A program made the position numbers and the translations under genes. The notes beneath the pieces are model-generated. The model ran no database searches. It saw nothing but the letters and a program-made list of their open reading frames with translations, and was not told the origin of the DNA. Shown in pieces: positions 25,916 through 36,101 of a stretch of 64,000 nt of DNA. Where the stretch lies: assembly GCA_947466965.1 (NCBI GenBank), contig CANIFU010000002.1:62001-126000 (forward strand), written 5' to 3'. Position 1 is the first letter of the stretch, and the number at the start of each line of letters is the position of its first letter. This stretch comes from Bacteroidota bacterium. GTDB lineage: Bacteria > Bacteroidota > Bacteroidia > 2-12-FULL-35-15.

Positions 25916-28495
25916 ATGGCAGACGGAGAAAAAATTATTCAGATCAACATTGAAGAAGAAATGAAATCGGCTTACATCGATTATTCGATGTCTGTTATCG
26001 TTTCACGTGCATTACCTGATGTGCGCGATGGTTTTAAACCGGTTCACAGACGCGTTCTATATGGCATGCTTGATTTGGGTGTTATGTCTAATAAGCCTCA
26101 CAAAAAATCGGCCCGTATCGTTGGGGAGGTGTTAGGTAAGTATCACCCACACGGCGATACGTCCGTATATGACGCGATGGTTCGTATGGCTCAGGATTGG
26201 AGTTTGCGTTACCCTTTGGTAGACGGACAAGGTAATTATGGTTCTGTTGATGGTGATAGTCCGGCCGCAATGCGTTATACCGAAGCTCGTCTGAAAAAGA
26301 TCGCTGAAGAAATGCTTGCTGACATAGAAAAAGATACTGTTGACTTTCGTCCCAATTTCGATGACTCACTCGAAGAGCCAACGGTTTTGCCAACGAAGAT
26401 TCCGAATTTATTGATCAACGGTGCTTCCGGAATTGCAGTAGGTATGGCAACGAATATGCCCCCACATAACTTAACGGAGATCATAAATGCAACGGTTGCT
26501 TATATTGATAATAGAGAAATTGATATTGCCGGAATCATGCAATATGTAAAAGCTCCCGATTTCCCTACAGGTGGAATTATCTATGGTTACGAAGGTGTAA
26601 AGGATGCTTTTGAGACCGGTAGAGGCCGCATTGTGATGCGTGCCAAAACAAATGTGGAAATAACGGATGCTGGCAGAGAACGCATTATTGTAAATGAAAT
26701 CCCATACCAGGTGAACAAAGCGGAGATGATCCGTAAAACAGCTGACCTGATCAACGACAAAAAGATAGAAGGAATTTCTGATATTCGTGATGAATCAGAT
26801 AGAGATGGAATGCGCATCGTTTATGAAATCAAGCGCGATGCGATTACCAATGTGGTTTTGAATAACCTCTTCAAATATACGGAGCTGCAAACATCTTTTA
26901 GTGTCAATAATATCGCTTTGGTGGGTGGCCGTCCGATGATGCTGAACATCAAAGATATGATCGTTCATTTTGTGGCTCATCGTCATGAAGTAATCGTTCG
27001 CAGAACAAAGTATGAGTTGATGCAAGCCGAAAAGCGCGCACATATTCTTCAGGGATATTTGATAGCTTTAGATCATTTAGATGAAGTTATTAAATTAATC
27101 CGTGCTGCTGCAACTCCTCAGGAAGCGCAGGATGGTTTGATGAGTGGGTTTGGTTTAAGCGAAATTCAAGCGAAAGCAATACTTGAAATGCGCTTACGTG
27201 TACTTACTGGTTTAGAGAGAGATAAGATAAAAGAAGAGTTCAATGCCTTGATGGAATTGATCAAGCATTTAAGAGAAGTGTTAGATGATGAAACATTAAG
27301 AATGGGAATCATCAAAGGGGAGTTAATTGAGATGAAAGATAAGTATGGTGATGAGCGTAAAACAGAGGTTGTTTATGCTTCCGGAGATTTCAGAATGGAA
27401 GATATGATTGCTGATGAAGATGTGGTGATCACAATTTCTCATATGGGCTATATCAAACGTACCGCTTTAAGTGAGTACCGTACCCAAGCCCGTGGCGGAA
27501 AAGGTGCGAAAGGAAGTACCACCCGCGATGAAGATTTTATTGAACATTTATTCATTGCCTCCACCCATAATTATTTGTTACTGTTCACCGAACAAGGAAG
27601 ATGTTTCTGGATGCGTGCATTTGAAGTTCCGGAAGGTACAAGAATCTCCAAAGGACGTGCGATCCAAAATATGATTAATATTCCGAGTGACGATAAGGTA
27701 AAAGCATATATCAATGTGAAAGACCTTACAGATGCTGATTACATCGCGAACAACTTTATTATCATGTGTACGAAGAATGGAATCATTAAGAAAACGACTC
27801 TGGAAGCATATTCCCGTCCGCGTCAGAATGGTATCAATGCAATTACAGTAAGAGAAGGCGATACCTTATTAGAAGTATTACTTACAAATGGTACCAATGA
27901 GATCATGTTGGCTTCAAAAGCCGGAAAAGTGGTTCGATTCAACGAGGCGAATGTTCGTCCAATGGGTCGTAATGCATCCGGAGTAAGAGGGATCAATCTG
28001 GGCGATGAAAAAGGAAATGAAGTGGTTGGTATGATCGCCATGCCTGATCAGACAAGTAATGTAATGGTGGTTTCTGAAAAAGGATACGGAAAACGTTCTG
28101 AAATTGAGGAATACCGTGTTACAAAACGTGGTGGAAAAGGAGTAAAAACCATTAATATTACAGAAAAAACAGGTAATCTGATCGCTATTAAAGATGTAAC
28201 TGATAAAGATGGCTTGATGATAATCAATAAATCTGGAATCATTATCCGTCTTGCTATCTCCGAATTACGCGTTATTGGCCGTGCTACTCAGGGTGTTCGC
28301 TTGATCAATATGAAAGAAACGGACGAGATTGCCGCGGTAAGTAAAGTAGAAGTAGAGGTAGAGGAAGTAATTGAAACGGATGATACCCTTTCTTCAGAAA
28401 ATCCAATTGGAGAAAATGGAAATGATAGCCCTGGTGCGTCTTTAGGTAATACCGAAAATGATGGCAAGGAACTTGATACTCCTGAAACCGAATAA
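25916..28495 (+). CDS. gyrA: DNA gyrase subunit A
   Basis: The 859-residue protein is the cleavage-religation subunit of gyrase. The quinolone-region motif [17 protein letters not shown] is present, with Thr where E. coli has Ser83, as in some Flavobacteria. The catalytic tyrosine is in [10 protein letters not shown] (about residue 120), and the C-terminal beta-pinwheel (GKGAKGS...[10 protein letters not shown]) carries its GyrA-box-like repeats. The last 35 residues are acidic and poorly conserved. Gyrase identity over ParC is supported by these repeats. It is followed by a G/C-rich hairpin and a TPR protein gene. Confidence 0.95.
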   Translation: MADGEKIIQINIEEEMKSAYIDYSMSVIVSRALPDVRDGFKPVHRRVLYGMLDLGVMSNKPHKKSARIVGEVLGKYHPHGDTSVYDAMVRMAQDWSLRYPLVDGQGNYGSVDGDSPAAMRYTEARLKKIAEEMLADIEKDTVDFRPNFDDSLEEPTVLPTKIPNLLINGASGIAVGMATNMPPHNLTEIINATVAYIDNREIDIAGIMQYVKAPDFPTGGIIYGYEGVKDAFETGRGRIVMRAKTNVEITDAGRERIIVNEIPYQVNKAEMIRKTADLINDKKIEGISDIRDESDRDGMRIVYEIKRDAITNVVLNNLFKYTELQTSFSVNNIALVGGRPMMLNIKDMIVHFVAHRHEVIVRRTKYELMQAEKRAHILQGYLIALDHLDEVIKLIRAAATPQEAQDGLMSGFGLSEIQAKAILEMRLRVLTGLERDKIKEEFNALMELIKHLREVLDDETLRMGIIKGELIEMKDKYGDERKTEVVYASGDFRMEDMIADEDVVITISHMGYIKRTALSEYRTQARGGKGAKGSTTRDEDFIEHLFIASTHNYLLLFTEQGRCFWMRAFEVPEGTRISKGRAIQNMINIPSDDKVKAYINVKDLTDADYIANNFIIMCTKNGIIKKTTLEAYSRPRQNGINAITVREGDTLLEVLLTNGTNEIMLASKAGKVVRFNEANVRPMGRNASGVRGINLGDEKGNEVVGMIAMPDQTSNVMVVSEKGYGKRSEIEEYRVTKRGGKGVKTINITEKTGNLIAIKDVTDKDGLMIINKSGIIIRLAISELRVIGRATQGVRLINMKETDEIAAVSKVEVEVEEVIETDDTLSSENPIGENGNDSPGASLGNTENDGKELDTPETE

Positions 28496-28510
28496 ACCTC
28501 AACCCTAAAT

Positions 28511-28538
28511 CCCCTCACCAAAGTGGAGAGGGGGCGAT
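28511..28538. repeat. Short intergenic GC-rich hairpin
   Basis: CCCCTC and GAGGGG pair around ACCAAAGTG-type DNA just after the gyrA stop. It looks like the small GC-rich palindromes scattered between Bacteroidetes genes. No T-run follows, so a terminator is not certain. Confidence 0.3.
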
Positions 28539-28621
28539 AGGTGAGAAGCTAATAAAAAAAATAAAATATTTATGAAATGTCTTGCATTCATGAATACATA
28601 AAAAATTAAAAAAAAGAAATT

Positions 28622-29884
28622 ATGAGTAAAAAAACAGTCATCTTTTTTATTGCAACAGCCTTTGCTATTAATGGTTTTGCGCAAAATGTAAAAATTGTAA
28701 ACGCGAAAAATTATTTGCGTGATTTTAGTGAATCAAAGGATATGGAGTCGCTGAACAAAGCAAAAGAGAATATTGATCTTGCTGCAGCTCATCCCGATAC
28801 AAAGGAACAGGCTAAAACGCAGACATTAAAGGCGCAGGTTTACATGACGATTTTCGAAAACAGTTTACGTTTGGAAACTGAAAAGTTGATGACCGTAATC
28901 ACTGATCCGAACAAGCGTAACCTTGCAGCTTACCAAGCAGCTTCTTCTGCTCCTTTAGCTGAAGCTTATGCTGGATGCCTTGCTTCAAAAACCTTTGATA
29001 CCAAAGGGAATTACACATCTGAAGTGAATTCTTATATCGCCAAAATTGCATCTCATTATGAGAATAAAGCAATAGCGGATTACAATGCAAAAAAATTCGC
29101 GGATGCATTGCCTTCATTTGAAAAGGCATACGAAATCAATGGTGCTAAAGATACAACCACTCTTGGGAATTGTGCTTTAGTGGCTGACAGAGCAGCAATC
29201 TTCGATAAAGCAAAGCTGTATTACCAAAAGATGATTGACAACAAGCAAGGTCTTGGAAATACTTATTCTTCATTGGTTAACGTTTGCCTGATGATGAAAG
29301 ACAGTGTTGGGGCAATGGAGATCTTGAAAAAAGGCAGAACAGCTTATCCGAACGATATCAATCTGGTGATCACTGAAACAAACTATTTCCTGAAAACAAA
29401 CAACAGTAAGGAAGCATTAAACAATCTAAATATTGCTATTGGAGCTAAACCAACTGATGCGAATTTGTATCTGGTGAGAGGGAATATCTATGATAACCTT
29501 GCTAATCCGAAAGATGCAAGCAATAAGGATATGGAGAAACCAAAGGAGTATGATAACCTAATGAAATCTGCTGAAACAGATTATAAAAAGGCAATTGAAC
29601 TAAAACCTGATTATTTTGATGCTTTGTATAATTTAGGCGTATTGTATAATAATCATGGAGTTGTTTTAAATAAGATCGCTGATCAGATAACTGATAATGC
29701 AAAATATAAAACTGCAAACGATTTAGCTTTAGCTAAATTTACGAATGCTTTACCGGTTTTAGAAAAAGCATTGGAGCTCAACCCGAAAGACAAAAATACA
29801 ATGTTTGCTTTAAAGCAAATTTATGCACGTACACAACAACCCGATAAAGTGAAAGAAATAAATGAGAGATTGAAGAATAACTAA
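28622..29884 (+). CDS. Secreted TPR protein
   Basis: The 420-residue protein has a signal peptide (KKTVIFFIATAFAINGFAQ) and several tetratricopeptide repeats, clearly in ADYNAKKFADALPSFEKAYEING, ALNNLNIAIGAKPTDANLYLVRGNIYDN and DYKKAIELKPDYFDALYNLGVLYNN. TPR proteins act as scaffolds; partners are not predictable. The body is periplasmic or outer-membrane associated. It lies 127 bases after gyrA, with an A-rich leader, and ends in a good terminator. Confidence 0.82.
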   Translation: MSKKTVIFFIATAFAINGFAQNVKIVNAKNYLRDFSESKDMESLNKAKENIDLAAAHPDTKEQAKTQTLKAQVYMTIFENSLRLETEKLMTVITDPNKRNLAAYQAASSAPLAEAYAGCLASKTFDTKGNYTSEVNSYIAKIASHYENKAIADYNAKKFADALPSFEKAYEINGAKDTTTLGNCALVADRAAIFDKAKLYYQKMIDNKQGLGNTYSSLVNVCLMMKDSVGAMEILKKGRTAYPNDINLVITETNYFLKTNNSKEALNNLNIAIGAKPTDANLYLVRGNIYDNLANPKDASNKDMEKPKEYDNLMKSAETDYKKAIELKPDYFDALYNLGVLYNNHGVVLNKIADQITDNAKYKTANDLALAKFTNALPVLEKALELNPKDKNTMFALKQIYARTQQPDKVKEINERLKNN

Positions 29885-29910
29885 GGCTTCCACCTAGTTA
29901 TGATTCATAA

Positions 29911-29944
29911 AGCGGAGAGGTCGAAAGATCTTTCCGTTTTTTTT
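29911..29944 (+). terminator. Intrinsic terminator after the TPR gene
   Basis: CGGAGAGGTC (29913-29922) pairs with GATCTTTCCG (29927-29936), using two G-T wobbles, around a GAAA tetraloop, followed by eight T. Confidence 0.8.
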
Positions 29945-30154
29945 GAATTTTATTGAAGGTTTTGATTGTAATTTATAGTGAAATAGTAGATAGAGAGATT
30001 TGATGTTTATTGTATTCATTAGTAGGTAATCCTTTTAGCTACTTAACATAATATTAATTATAAGACAAATGCTTGTCAGAGAATATGGTTTTAACTGAGA
30101 ATTATATAGAAAATGTTCTTATAAAACGCTCTTGAGCAAATATCATTAAAAGGA

Positions 30155-31690
30155 TTATTCTTCTTCGTTTGAGAACGTATATTTTTGATTCAGGCAAAGA
30201 CTTAGTTTTCTCTTGTAATCATCCTGAAGCCATTTCACATAATTGTCGGTACTCTTGCAAATACAATAGGAAAATTTTTTTACGCGGTATTCAATGTCTT
30301 TGTCTAAAAGTTTAGCCAATTCTGCAGCATCAAAATAATCTTCGCTGTTTTCTGCGCAAATTCTGGCGTGTTGCTCGATCGATCTTTCTATCGCTACTTT
30401 AGGTCTTAAGCCTTGTTTTGCTACCAAAGCGTATTCATCCTTCATATTGAAGTCGATGTTTTCCGATTTGCTGAATTTAGCCCTTAGATCGGCCGGCATT
30501 TTATAGGTGAACTGGCGCTCAATTTCCTGGTCATTCCAGAGGCTTTCCAGGTAAAAATCCGGGGAACGGAAAATGTCGTGCCAATTGATATACGATTCCC
30601 ACAAGCCAAAACGTGCGGCATTGTTTCCAAGATCTATAACGTCAAATGTCGATTTATTAGGTAATATGCGAGAACCGCGTCCAATCATCTGGTGGTATAA
30701 TGTCAGGGATTTGGTTGCACGGTTGATGATAATGGTTTCTACTGTTGGCTCATCAAAACCGGTCGTAAGGATCCCCACAGATGTTAAGATTGCATCCGGC
30801 TTTGTTTTGAACCACAACAATATTTCCCTGCGTTCCTGCTCTGTATTAGTATTGTCTAAGTGTCGAATCTCGTATCCTGCAGCCGTAAAAAGTGAATATA
30901 CATGCCGTGAGGTATTGATCCCGTTATTAAAGATTAGGGTTTTTTTACCTTTTGATTGTTCTTCATAAGCACCAACCAATTTCTCCTGCATCAGGTAATT
31001 GGTATATAATCTATCCGATGAACTAACGGTGTAGTCACCGTCGATACCTACTTTTAATGAACCCAGATTAACATCGTAGCAGTGCGTTGCTGCTTTTGAC
31101 AAGAATCCCTTTTCTATCAATGATGCGATGGAATGCCCGACAATCAGTTCGTTGTAGGTTTCCTTCATCGGGAGTTTTATGTTTGAACTTAAAGGCGTTG
31201 CCGTCACGCCCAAGATCACACTGCTTTCTAGAAATTTAAATAGTTTTTTGAAGGAATTGTAATGTGCTTCATCAATGATCACTAGTCCAACTTGTTCGAC
31301 TTCTAGTTTTTCGTCTTGAAGCCGGTTATTCAGTGTTTCCACCATTGCGACAAAACACTTGAAATCATCCTGATCTGGAAGTGTTTTTACCTTACTGTCG
31401 ATGATCTTATTTTGGACACCAAATTCGTTGAGCATATTCGACGTTTGTGAACAAAGCTCAATCCTGTGCGTCAATATCAATACTTTTTTTCCTGTTTCTT
31501 TAATATAACGTTTTGCTATTTCAGAGAAGATAACAGTTTTTCCACCGCCTGTTGGCAGCTGATAAAGGAGATTGTATTTTTCGGTGTGATTGTTTATGCG
31601 CTCAAAGATCTTGTCTATGGCATCCTGCTGGTAGTCGTAAAGCTCCTTCCCTATTTTCTTTTCCTCTATTTCTGCAGACTCTAATGTCAT
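30155..31690 (-). CDS. DEAD/DEAH superfamily 2 helicase (RadD/SSL2-like)
   Basis: The 511-residue protein starts at the ATG at 31690, just after a TATTTTTG promoter element; the longer frame above it encodes an implausible N-terminus. Motif I is LPTGGGKTVIF, motif II IIDEAHYNS (DEAH), motif III GVTATPL, and motif VI QMIGRGSRILP, giving two RecA domains in order. It resembles RadD/YejH-like repair helicases or the helicase part of restriction enzymes, but no nuclease or methylase partner is nearby. The C-terminal 120 residues are charged and unrecognised. It stands alone. Confidence 0.83.
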   Translation of the reverse strand: MTLESAEIEEKKIGKELYDYQQDAIDKIFERINNHTEKYNLLYQLPTGGGKTVIFSEIAKRYIKETGKKVLILTHRIELCSQTSNMLNEFGVQNKIIDSKVKTLPDQDDFKCFVAMVETLNNRLQDEKLEVEQVGLVIIDEAHYNSFKKLFKFLESSVILGVTATPLSSNIKLPMKETYNELIVGHSIASLIEKGFLSKAATHCYDVNLGSLKVGIDGDYTVSSSDRLYTNYLMQEKLVGAYEEQSKGKKTLIFNNGINTSRHVYSLFTAAGYEIRHLDNTNTEQERREILLWFKTKPDAILTSVGILTTGFDEPTVETIIINRATKSLTLYHQMIGRGSRILPNKSTFDVIDLGNNAARFGLWESYINWHDIFRSPDFYLESLWNDQEIERQFTYKMPADLRAKFSKSENIDFNMKDEYALVAKQGLRPKVAIERSIEQHARICAENSEDYFDAAELAKLLDKDIEYRVKKFSYCICKSTDNYVKWLQDDYKRKLSLCLNQKYTFSNEEE

Positions 31691-31715
31691 AATTTTCTTC
31701 GATTTCGAAATCTTG

Positions 31716-31723
31716 CAAAAATA
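31716..31723 (-). promoter_or_regulatory. -7 promoter element of the DEAH helicase gene
   Basis: The minus strand reads TATTTTTG, consistent with TAnnTTTG, 25 bases before the ATG at 31690. A -33 TTG is not clear. Confidence 0.45.
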
Positions 31724-31813
31724 GTCAATTGTTAGGTTGAATGAAAATTCTAGAGGAGAAAAATATTTTTTAATTGAAGAATTTTCATTGGAGCAACTGC
31801 CACTCTTTTTTTT

Positions 31814-31899
31814 GTCACTTCGAGTATTCTGCTTTATCGAGAAGTTCCAGTTGGAGACCATAATCCTCGATAATGAGATCCCGTGTCGTGGCACGGGAT
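31814..31899. repeat. Decayed intergenic repeats and palindrome
   Basis: GTCACTTCGAGTATTC...TCGAGAAG (31814-31844) resembles the repeat unit at 6067-6090. Downstream, ATCCCGTG (31878-31885) and CACGGGAT (31892-31899) form a palindrome with a 6-base loop. Both are likely remnants of dispersed palindromic elements in a gene-free stretch of about 240 bases. Confidence 0.4.
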
Positions 31900-31930
31900 G
31901 ACGCTTACGAGTTAGAATGTGCTTATTAAT

Positions 31931-33055
31931 TTACCCTCTGCGGATTTTTTGAATCTGAATTTTTAATTCATTTTCAATTGTCTTTAATCGTCCCATCTCT
32001 GAGCTTGTAACCAAACTTATTGAAAGACCTTTTTTTCCAGCACGACCAGTTCGTCCACTTCTATGAGTATAATATTCTAGCTGTTCAGGTAGTTGATAGT
32101 GAATTACATACTGAAGGTTATCTACATCAATACCTCGAGCAGCCATATCGGTTGCGACAAGTATCTGAAGCTTCTCATTTTTAAAAGCGCGCATTACTTT
32201 TTCACGGTCACGTTGTTGCAAATCACCATGAATTGCTTCTGCGGAATGGTTGCGTGCGATCAGTTGTTTGGCCAACGATTGGGTGCCGTCTTTTGTCTTA
32301 CAAAATACAATTCCTCTTCCTTTGCCTTGCGTTCTTAAAAATTCAAGCAAGGTATTTAACTTGTCTTTCGTGTCTATACATTGAACATATTGGTGTTCGA
32401 TATCACGGTTGACAATATTTTTTACATCCACTTCTACTTTAAAAGAATCTTCATCCATATAAGAACGAATGATCTCTTTTAAGGAGTCGGGAATGGTGGC
32501 GGAAAACAACCAGGTAAACCGTTGTCCGTTTGTTTGTTCCAATATTGTATCAATGCTTGCTTTAAAACCCATGCTCAGCATTTCGTCAGCCTCATCCAGC
32601 ACAATTGTTTTTACATCCTTTAAACTGAGGGCTTTCCGCTCTAATAAATCAATCAATCGTCCGGGAGTTGCTACTACTATATGTGTAGGACGACTCAGAT
32701 TTCTGATTTGAATTTCGATGGGTTCGCCACCATAAACAGATTCTACAAATATGCGGTTGGGATTGTATCGGGCAACACGGAACAATTGTTTCGCGATCTG
32801 TTGTCCTAATTCACGTGTCGGACATAATACCAATGCCTGAACAGATGAACTGCTTGTATCAATTTTTTGTAATAAAGGCAAGCCGAAAGCCATTGTTTTT
32901 CCTGTACCTGTCTGCGCCTGCCCGATAAAATCAAATCCTTCTTTTAATAAAAACGGGATCGATTTTGTTTGAATTTCTGTCGGGTCAAAAATATTATTTT
33001 CAATCAGACCTTTGATTAATGCTTCTGATACGCCAAGTTCGGAGAATGTTGCCAA
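31931..33055 (-). CDS. DEAD-box RNA helicase, minimal form
   Basis: The 374-residue enzyme holds only the helicase core, without the long C-terminal extension of DeaD or DbpA. Motifs are a Q motif (IFDPTEIQTKSIP), GQAQTGTGKT, PTRELGQQ, LDEADEML, SATIP, ATDMAARGIDV and HRSGRTGRAG. It would remodel RNA, for instance in ribosome assembly or mRNA decay. A TATCTTTG element lies 23 bases before the ATG. It is not in an operon. Confidence 0.92.
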   Translation of the reverse strand: MATFSELGVSEALIKGLIENNIFDPTEIQTKSIPFLLKEGFDFIGQAQTGTGKTMAFGLPLLQKIDTSSSSVQALVLCPTRELGQQIAKQLFRVARYNPNRIFVESVYGGEPIEIQIRNLSRPTHIVVATPGRLIDLLERKALSLKDVKTIVLDEADEMLSMGFKASIDTILEQTNGQRFTWLFSATIPDSLKEIIRSYMDEDSFKVEVDVKNIVNRDIEHQYVQCIDTKDKLNTLLEFLRTQGKGRGIVFCKTKDGTQSLAKQLIARNHSAEAIHGDLQQRDREKVMRAFKNEKLQILVATDMAARGIDVDNLQYVIHYQLPEQLEYYTHRSGRTGRAGKKGLSISLVTSSEMGRLKTIENELKIQIQKIRRG

Positions 33056-33077
33056 TTTTTTTTTGTTAAATGAACTG

Positions 33078-33085
33078 CAAAGATA
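33078..33085 (-). promoter_or_regulatory. -7 promoter element of the DEAD-box gene
   Basis: The minus strand reads TATCTTTG, 22 bases before the ATG at 33055. No clear -33 match was seen. Confidence 0.5.
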
Positions 33086-33217
33086 CTTGAATTATTGAGA
33101 ATGCATTCCCAGCAGTTTGGCTGTTGCAGCTGCTCCCTGTCAGATTTTAAATATATCATTGTTCTGCTACTCTTAATTTCATACATTTACACAACGTTAC
33201 ATTAAAAATACAGATCA

Positions 33218-35911
33218 ATGAAAATCAATAAATACAGCTTATCGCTTATCGTTTTGCTGATCAGCTATTCTGTAGCAACCGCGCAGCAATTTATCCGTAA
33301 GGAAACAGGAAAGCTAATGACCTTTGTAGAAATGCAACGTCAGTTCTCCGCTTTTAAAAAGACACATGACTTGACAAAAACGAAACATTGGAAATATTAT
33401 AAGCGTTGGGAAAATGATATGCAGTATAAAACCGATGGACGTGGAGAACTCGCAGACCCTGCTATCTTTATAAATGAAGCTGTAAATCATGCGAACAACA
33501 AAATAGCATCGCCACCTTCTTCTGCATTTGCATCAGGAACGTGGTCTCCATTTGGACCATACAACTTACCGGGTAATCTAACTGGGTATATGGAAAACGG
33601 AATGGGTCGCATAAACTGCATTGCTTTTCATCCGACAATTGCTACTACCTATTATGTGGGTGTAGCTCAAGGTGGATTATGGAAAACAACAAACGATGGT
33701 TTGACATGGACTCCATTAACAGATAATCTACCAATCACCCGAATAAGTGATATTGTGATTGATCCTGCCAACACAAATACCATGTATATTTCTGTTTGTG
33801 ATTTCGAATACATCGATGTTGCTTTAAACATTGATGGCAGAAAAAGAAATACACATTATGGTTTGGGCGTTTATAAAACCACCGATGGCGGCTTAACGTG
33901 GTCGCCAACCGGCTTGAGTTTTCAGTTAACAGATGGCGATGCTTCCCTCATCAGAAAAGTATTGATCAACCCGAGTAACAGTAATAGTTTGGTTGCCTGC
34001 GGTGTGAGCGGCATGTATACTTCTGCAAATGCCGGTGCAACCTGGACGCAGGTGCTAGATTCATTGTGCTGGGATCTCGTGCAGGATCCTGTAAATCCGA
34101 ATATCATTTATGCAACATCGGGCTGGTTAGCAGGTTCCGGAAAAGGGTTTGCTGCTGTTTATAAATCAACAAATTTTGGTGCAAGCTGGGTGATGCTGCC
34201 AACCGGTATTCCGGGAACAGGGGTTATTCAACGGATAAAACTGGCGATTGCTCCTTCCGACAATACCGTAATTTATGCCATGACAGTTGGTGTGGATGAA
34301 GGATCAGCGGGAATTTACAAATCAATAAATTCGGGTGCAACCTGGACTTTTATCGACCCGGGTGTGAATATGCTCGAGTATAATGACGGATTTAATTCGG
34401 GTGGACAGGGAACCTATGATCTTGGATTTTCAGTAAACCCGACAAATAAAAACATGGTTTATGTTGGTGGTATAAATGTATGGGCTTCCACCGATGGTGC
34501 AAATTCCTTTGAACCTGCCAGTCACTGGACCTTATTTTACGGAGCAACATTGCATGGCGACATTCATTTTATTGAAACCAATCCCTTGACATCTGATATA
34601 TTTGTTTGCAGCGATGGTGGTTTGTATAAAACAGATGCGATCACTTCTCAGCCATGGGCTTCAGCAACGGGAGGTTCTCCTTGGCCAACCACGTGGACAA
34701 ATATCAGCAATGGAATGAACATCACTTCTTTTTATCGTTTATCCAGTTCAAAAAATGCTACAGGGCGGCTTTCCGCTGGTGCGCAGGATAATGCCACATT
34801 TTATTACGATGGTTCATCATGGAATACCATCTTTGGTGGTGATGGAATGGATAATTATTTAGATCCTGTTGATGATAATGTAATTATCGGATCCAGCCAG
34901 TATGGAAATTTTTATGTTTCAAACGATGGAGGCACTTCGGATGTTGGCGCGAATGTGAATGTGAACAGCGAAAATGGCGAATGGGTCTCCCCTATTGTTG
35001 CTGATTACAATACTCCTGGAACACTCTATGCTGGATTTGTGAATGTAACAAAATCAACCGATGGCGGATATACTTGGACTGCTTTAAACGCGCTACCATC
35101 AAACGGTATTAACGACAATGAATTGAGTGCATTGGCAGTAGCGAATTCAAATAGTAATGTTTTGTATGCTGCAAGAAGAATCCGTTTTGAATTCGGCTCA
35201 CCTTCTGGAATGTATATTACTTCAGATGGTGGTAGCAGCTGGGCAGATATAACTGCAGGTTTACCCGATACATTGTATTTTACAAGCACAGATGTGAGCC
35301 AGACCGATGCGAATACTGCTTTTGTAACCTTGTCGGGATTTGTTGCCGGAGAAAAAGTTTACAAAACAATCAACGGTGGAAATACCTGGCAAAATATATC
35401 CTATAACCTGCCGAACATCCCCGTTAATTGTATTAAAACGGTTCCGGGAACAAACAAAAAAATGATCGCTACAGATCTTGGGATTTATGTGCTTGATGAA
35501 ACAAGCAGTACTTGGATCAGTCAGAGTGTCGGTTTACCCAATGTGATCACCACCGATATCGAGTTCAATCAGGTATTGGATAAGATTTATGTTTCCACTT
35601 TCGGAAGAGGTATTTGGGAAACAAATCTTTCTACAATGGTTGGCATCACAGATGTTACCTCTGTATCCATCGGAATTGAATTATTCCCTTCTGTTAATGA
35701 CGGTTCGTTTACGATTCGGTTTTCAGACATTTCCTTGGCAGACGAGCGTATTGATCTTGAAATAATTGATATTACTGGTAAGTTGGTTTATAAAGCTGCA
35801 TTAAAAGGTAAAACAACATATCAGCAAAATCTTTCTCTGCCAGCCGGAATGTATTTTGCGAGAATTAAAAACGAGAAGATCAGCGGTGTGAAAAGTTTTG
35901 TTGTGAAGTGA
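33218..35911 (+). CDS. Large secreted BNR/sortilin-type beta-propeller protein with T9SS type A sorting domain
   Basis: The 897-residue protein has a signal peptide ending near VATAQ, a region rich in GLWKTTNDGLTW, GVYKTTDGGLTWSP, GMYTSANAGATW, AVYKSTNFGASW and GIYKSINSGATW repeats (VPS10/BNR-like beta-propeller), and a C-terminal T9SS type A domain (IELFPSVNDGSFTIRF...GMYFARIKNEKISGVKSFVVK). It is thus predicted to be carried by T9SS and attached to or released from the cell surface. The repeats suggest glycan or protein binding, or a sialidase-like propeller, but no catalytic residues were identified. A TTG-N20-TACATTTA sequence (33159-33189) may be its promoter. Confidence 0.88.
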   Translation: MKINKYSLSLIVLLISYSVATAQQFIRKETGKLMTFVEMQRQFSAFKKTHDLTKTKHWKYYKRWENDMQYKTDGRGELADPAIFINEAVNHANNKIASPPSSAFASGTWSPFGPYNLPGNLTGYMENGMGRINCIAFHPTIATTYYVGVAQGGLWKTTNDGLTWTPLTDNLPITRISDIVIDPANTNTMYISVCDFEYIDVALNIDGRKRNTHYGLGVYKTTDGGLTWSPTGLSFQLTDGDASLIRKVLINPSNSNSLVACGVSGMYTSANAGATWTQVLDSLCWDLVQDPVNPNIIYATSGWLAGSGKGFAAVYKSTNFGASWVMLPTGIPGTGVIQRIKLAIAPSDNTVIYAMTVGVDEGSAGIYKSINSGATWTFIDPGVNMLEYNDGFNSGGQGTYDLGFSVNPTNKNMVYVGGINVWASTDGANSFEPASHWTLFYGATLHGDIHFIETNPLTSDIFVCSDGGLYKTDAITSQPWASATGGSPWPTTWTNISNGMNITSFYRLSSSKNATGRLSAGAQDNATFYYDGSSWNTIFGGDGMDNYLDPVDDNVIIGSSQYGNFYVSNDGGTSDVGANVNVNSENGEWVSPIVADYNTPGTLYAGFVNVTKSTDGGYTWTALNALPSNGINDNELSALAVANSNSNVLYAARRIRFEFGSPSGMYITSDGGSSWADITAGLPDTLYFTSTDVSQTDANTAFVTLSGFVAGEKVYKTINGGNTWQNISYNLPNIPVNCIKTVPGTNKKMIATDLGIYVLDETSSTWISQSVGLPNVITTDIEFNQVLDKIYVSTFGRGIWETNLSTMVGITDVTSVSIGIELFPSVNDGSFTIRFSDISLADERIDLEIIDITGKLVYKAALKGKTTYQQNLSLPAGMYFARIKNEKISGVKSFVVK

Positions 35912-36080
35912 TCTCTTGATCACTTTTGATAATTCCGGAACAAGGTATCTGCTCAGCTCCCCCAGGGGGGTGTTTAGAACATACTCGCTATGTTACTATC
36001 TAAAGAAGCCTTTCAGTTTTTTTAAAGTTATTCAATTTATTAAAAGAGATGAATAAAAAAAGCAACGAAGCATATTTGAT

Positions 36081-36088
36081 TATATTTG
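36081..36088 (+). promoter_or_regulatory. -7 promoter element before the CHU-type gene
   Basis: TATATTTG lies 13 bases before the ATG at 36102. There is no TTG at the expected -33 position, so support is partial. A GC-rich palindrome (CCCCCAGGGGGG, 35959-35970) sits further upstream. Confidence 0.35.
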
Positions 36089-36101
36089 TTAAAAAAAATC
36101 G

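Noticed and set aside
30573..30968. A 131-codon plus-strand frame opposite the helicase
   Set aside because: Antisense of conserved helicase motifs.
30155..31690. Restriction-modification or defence helicase
   Set aside because: No nuclease, methylase or other defence gene is next to it; a RadD-like repair helicase is simpler.
31691..31894. N-terminal extension of the helicase (68 residues from an ATG at 31894)
   Set aside because: Lies in repeat-like DNA upstream of a promoter element, and the extra residues have no homologous pattern.
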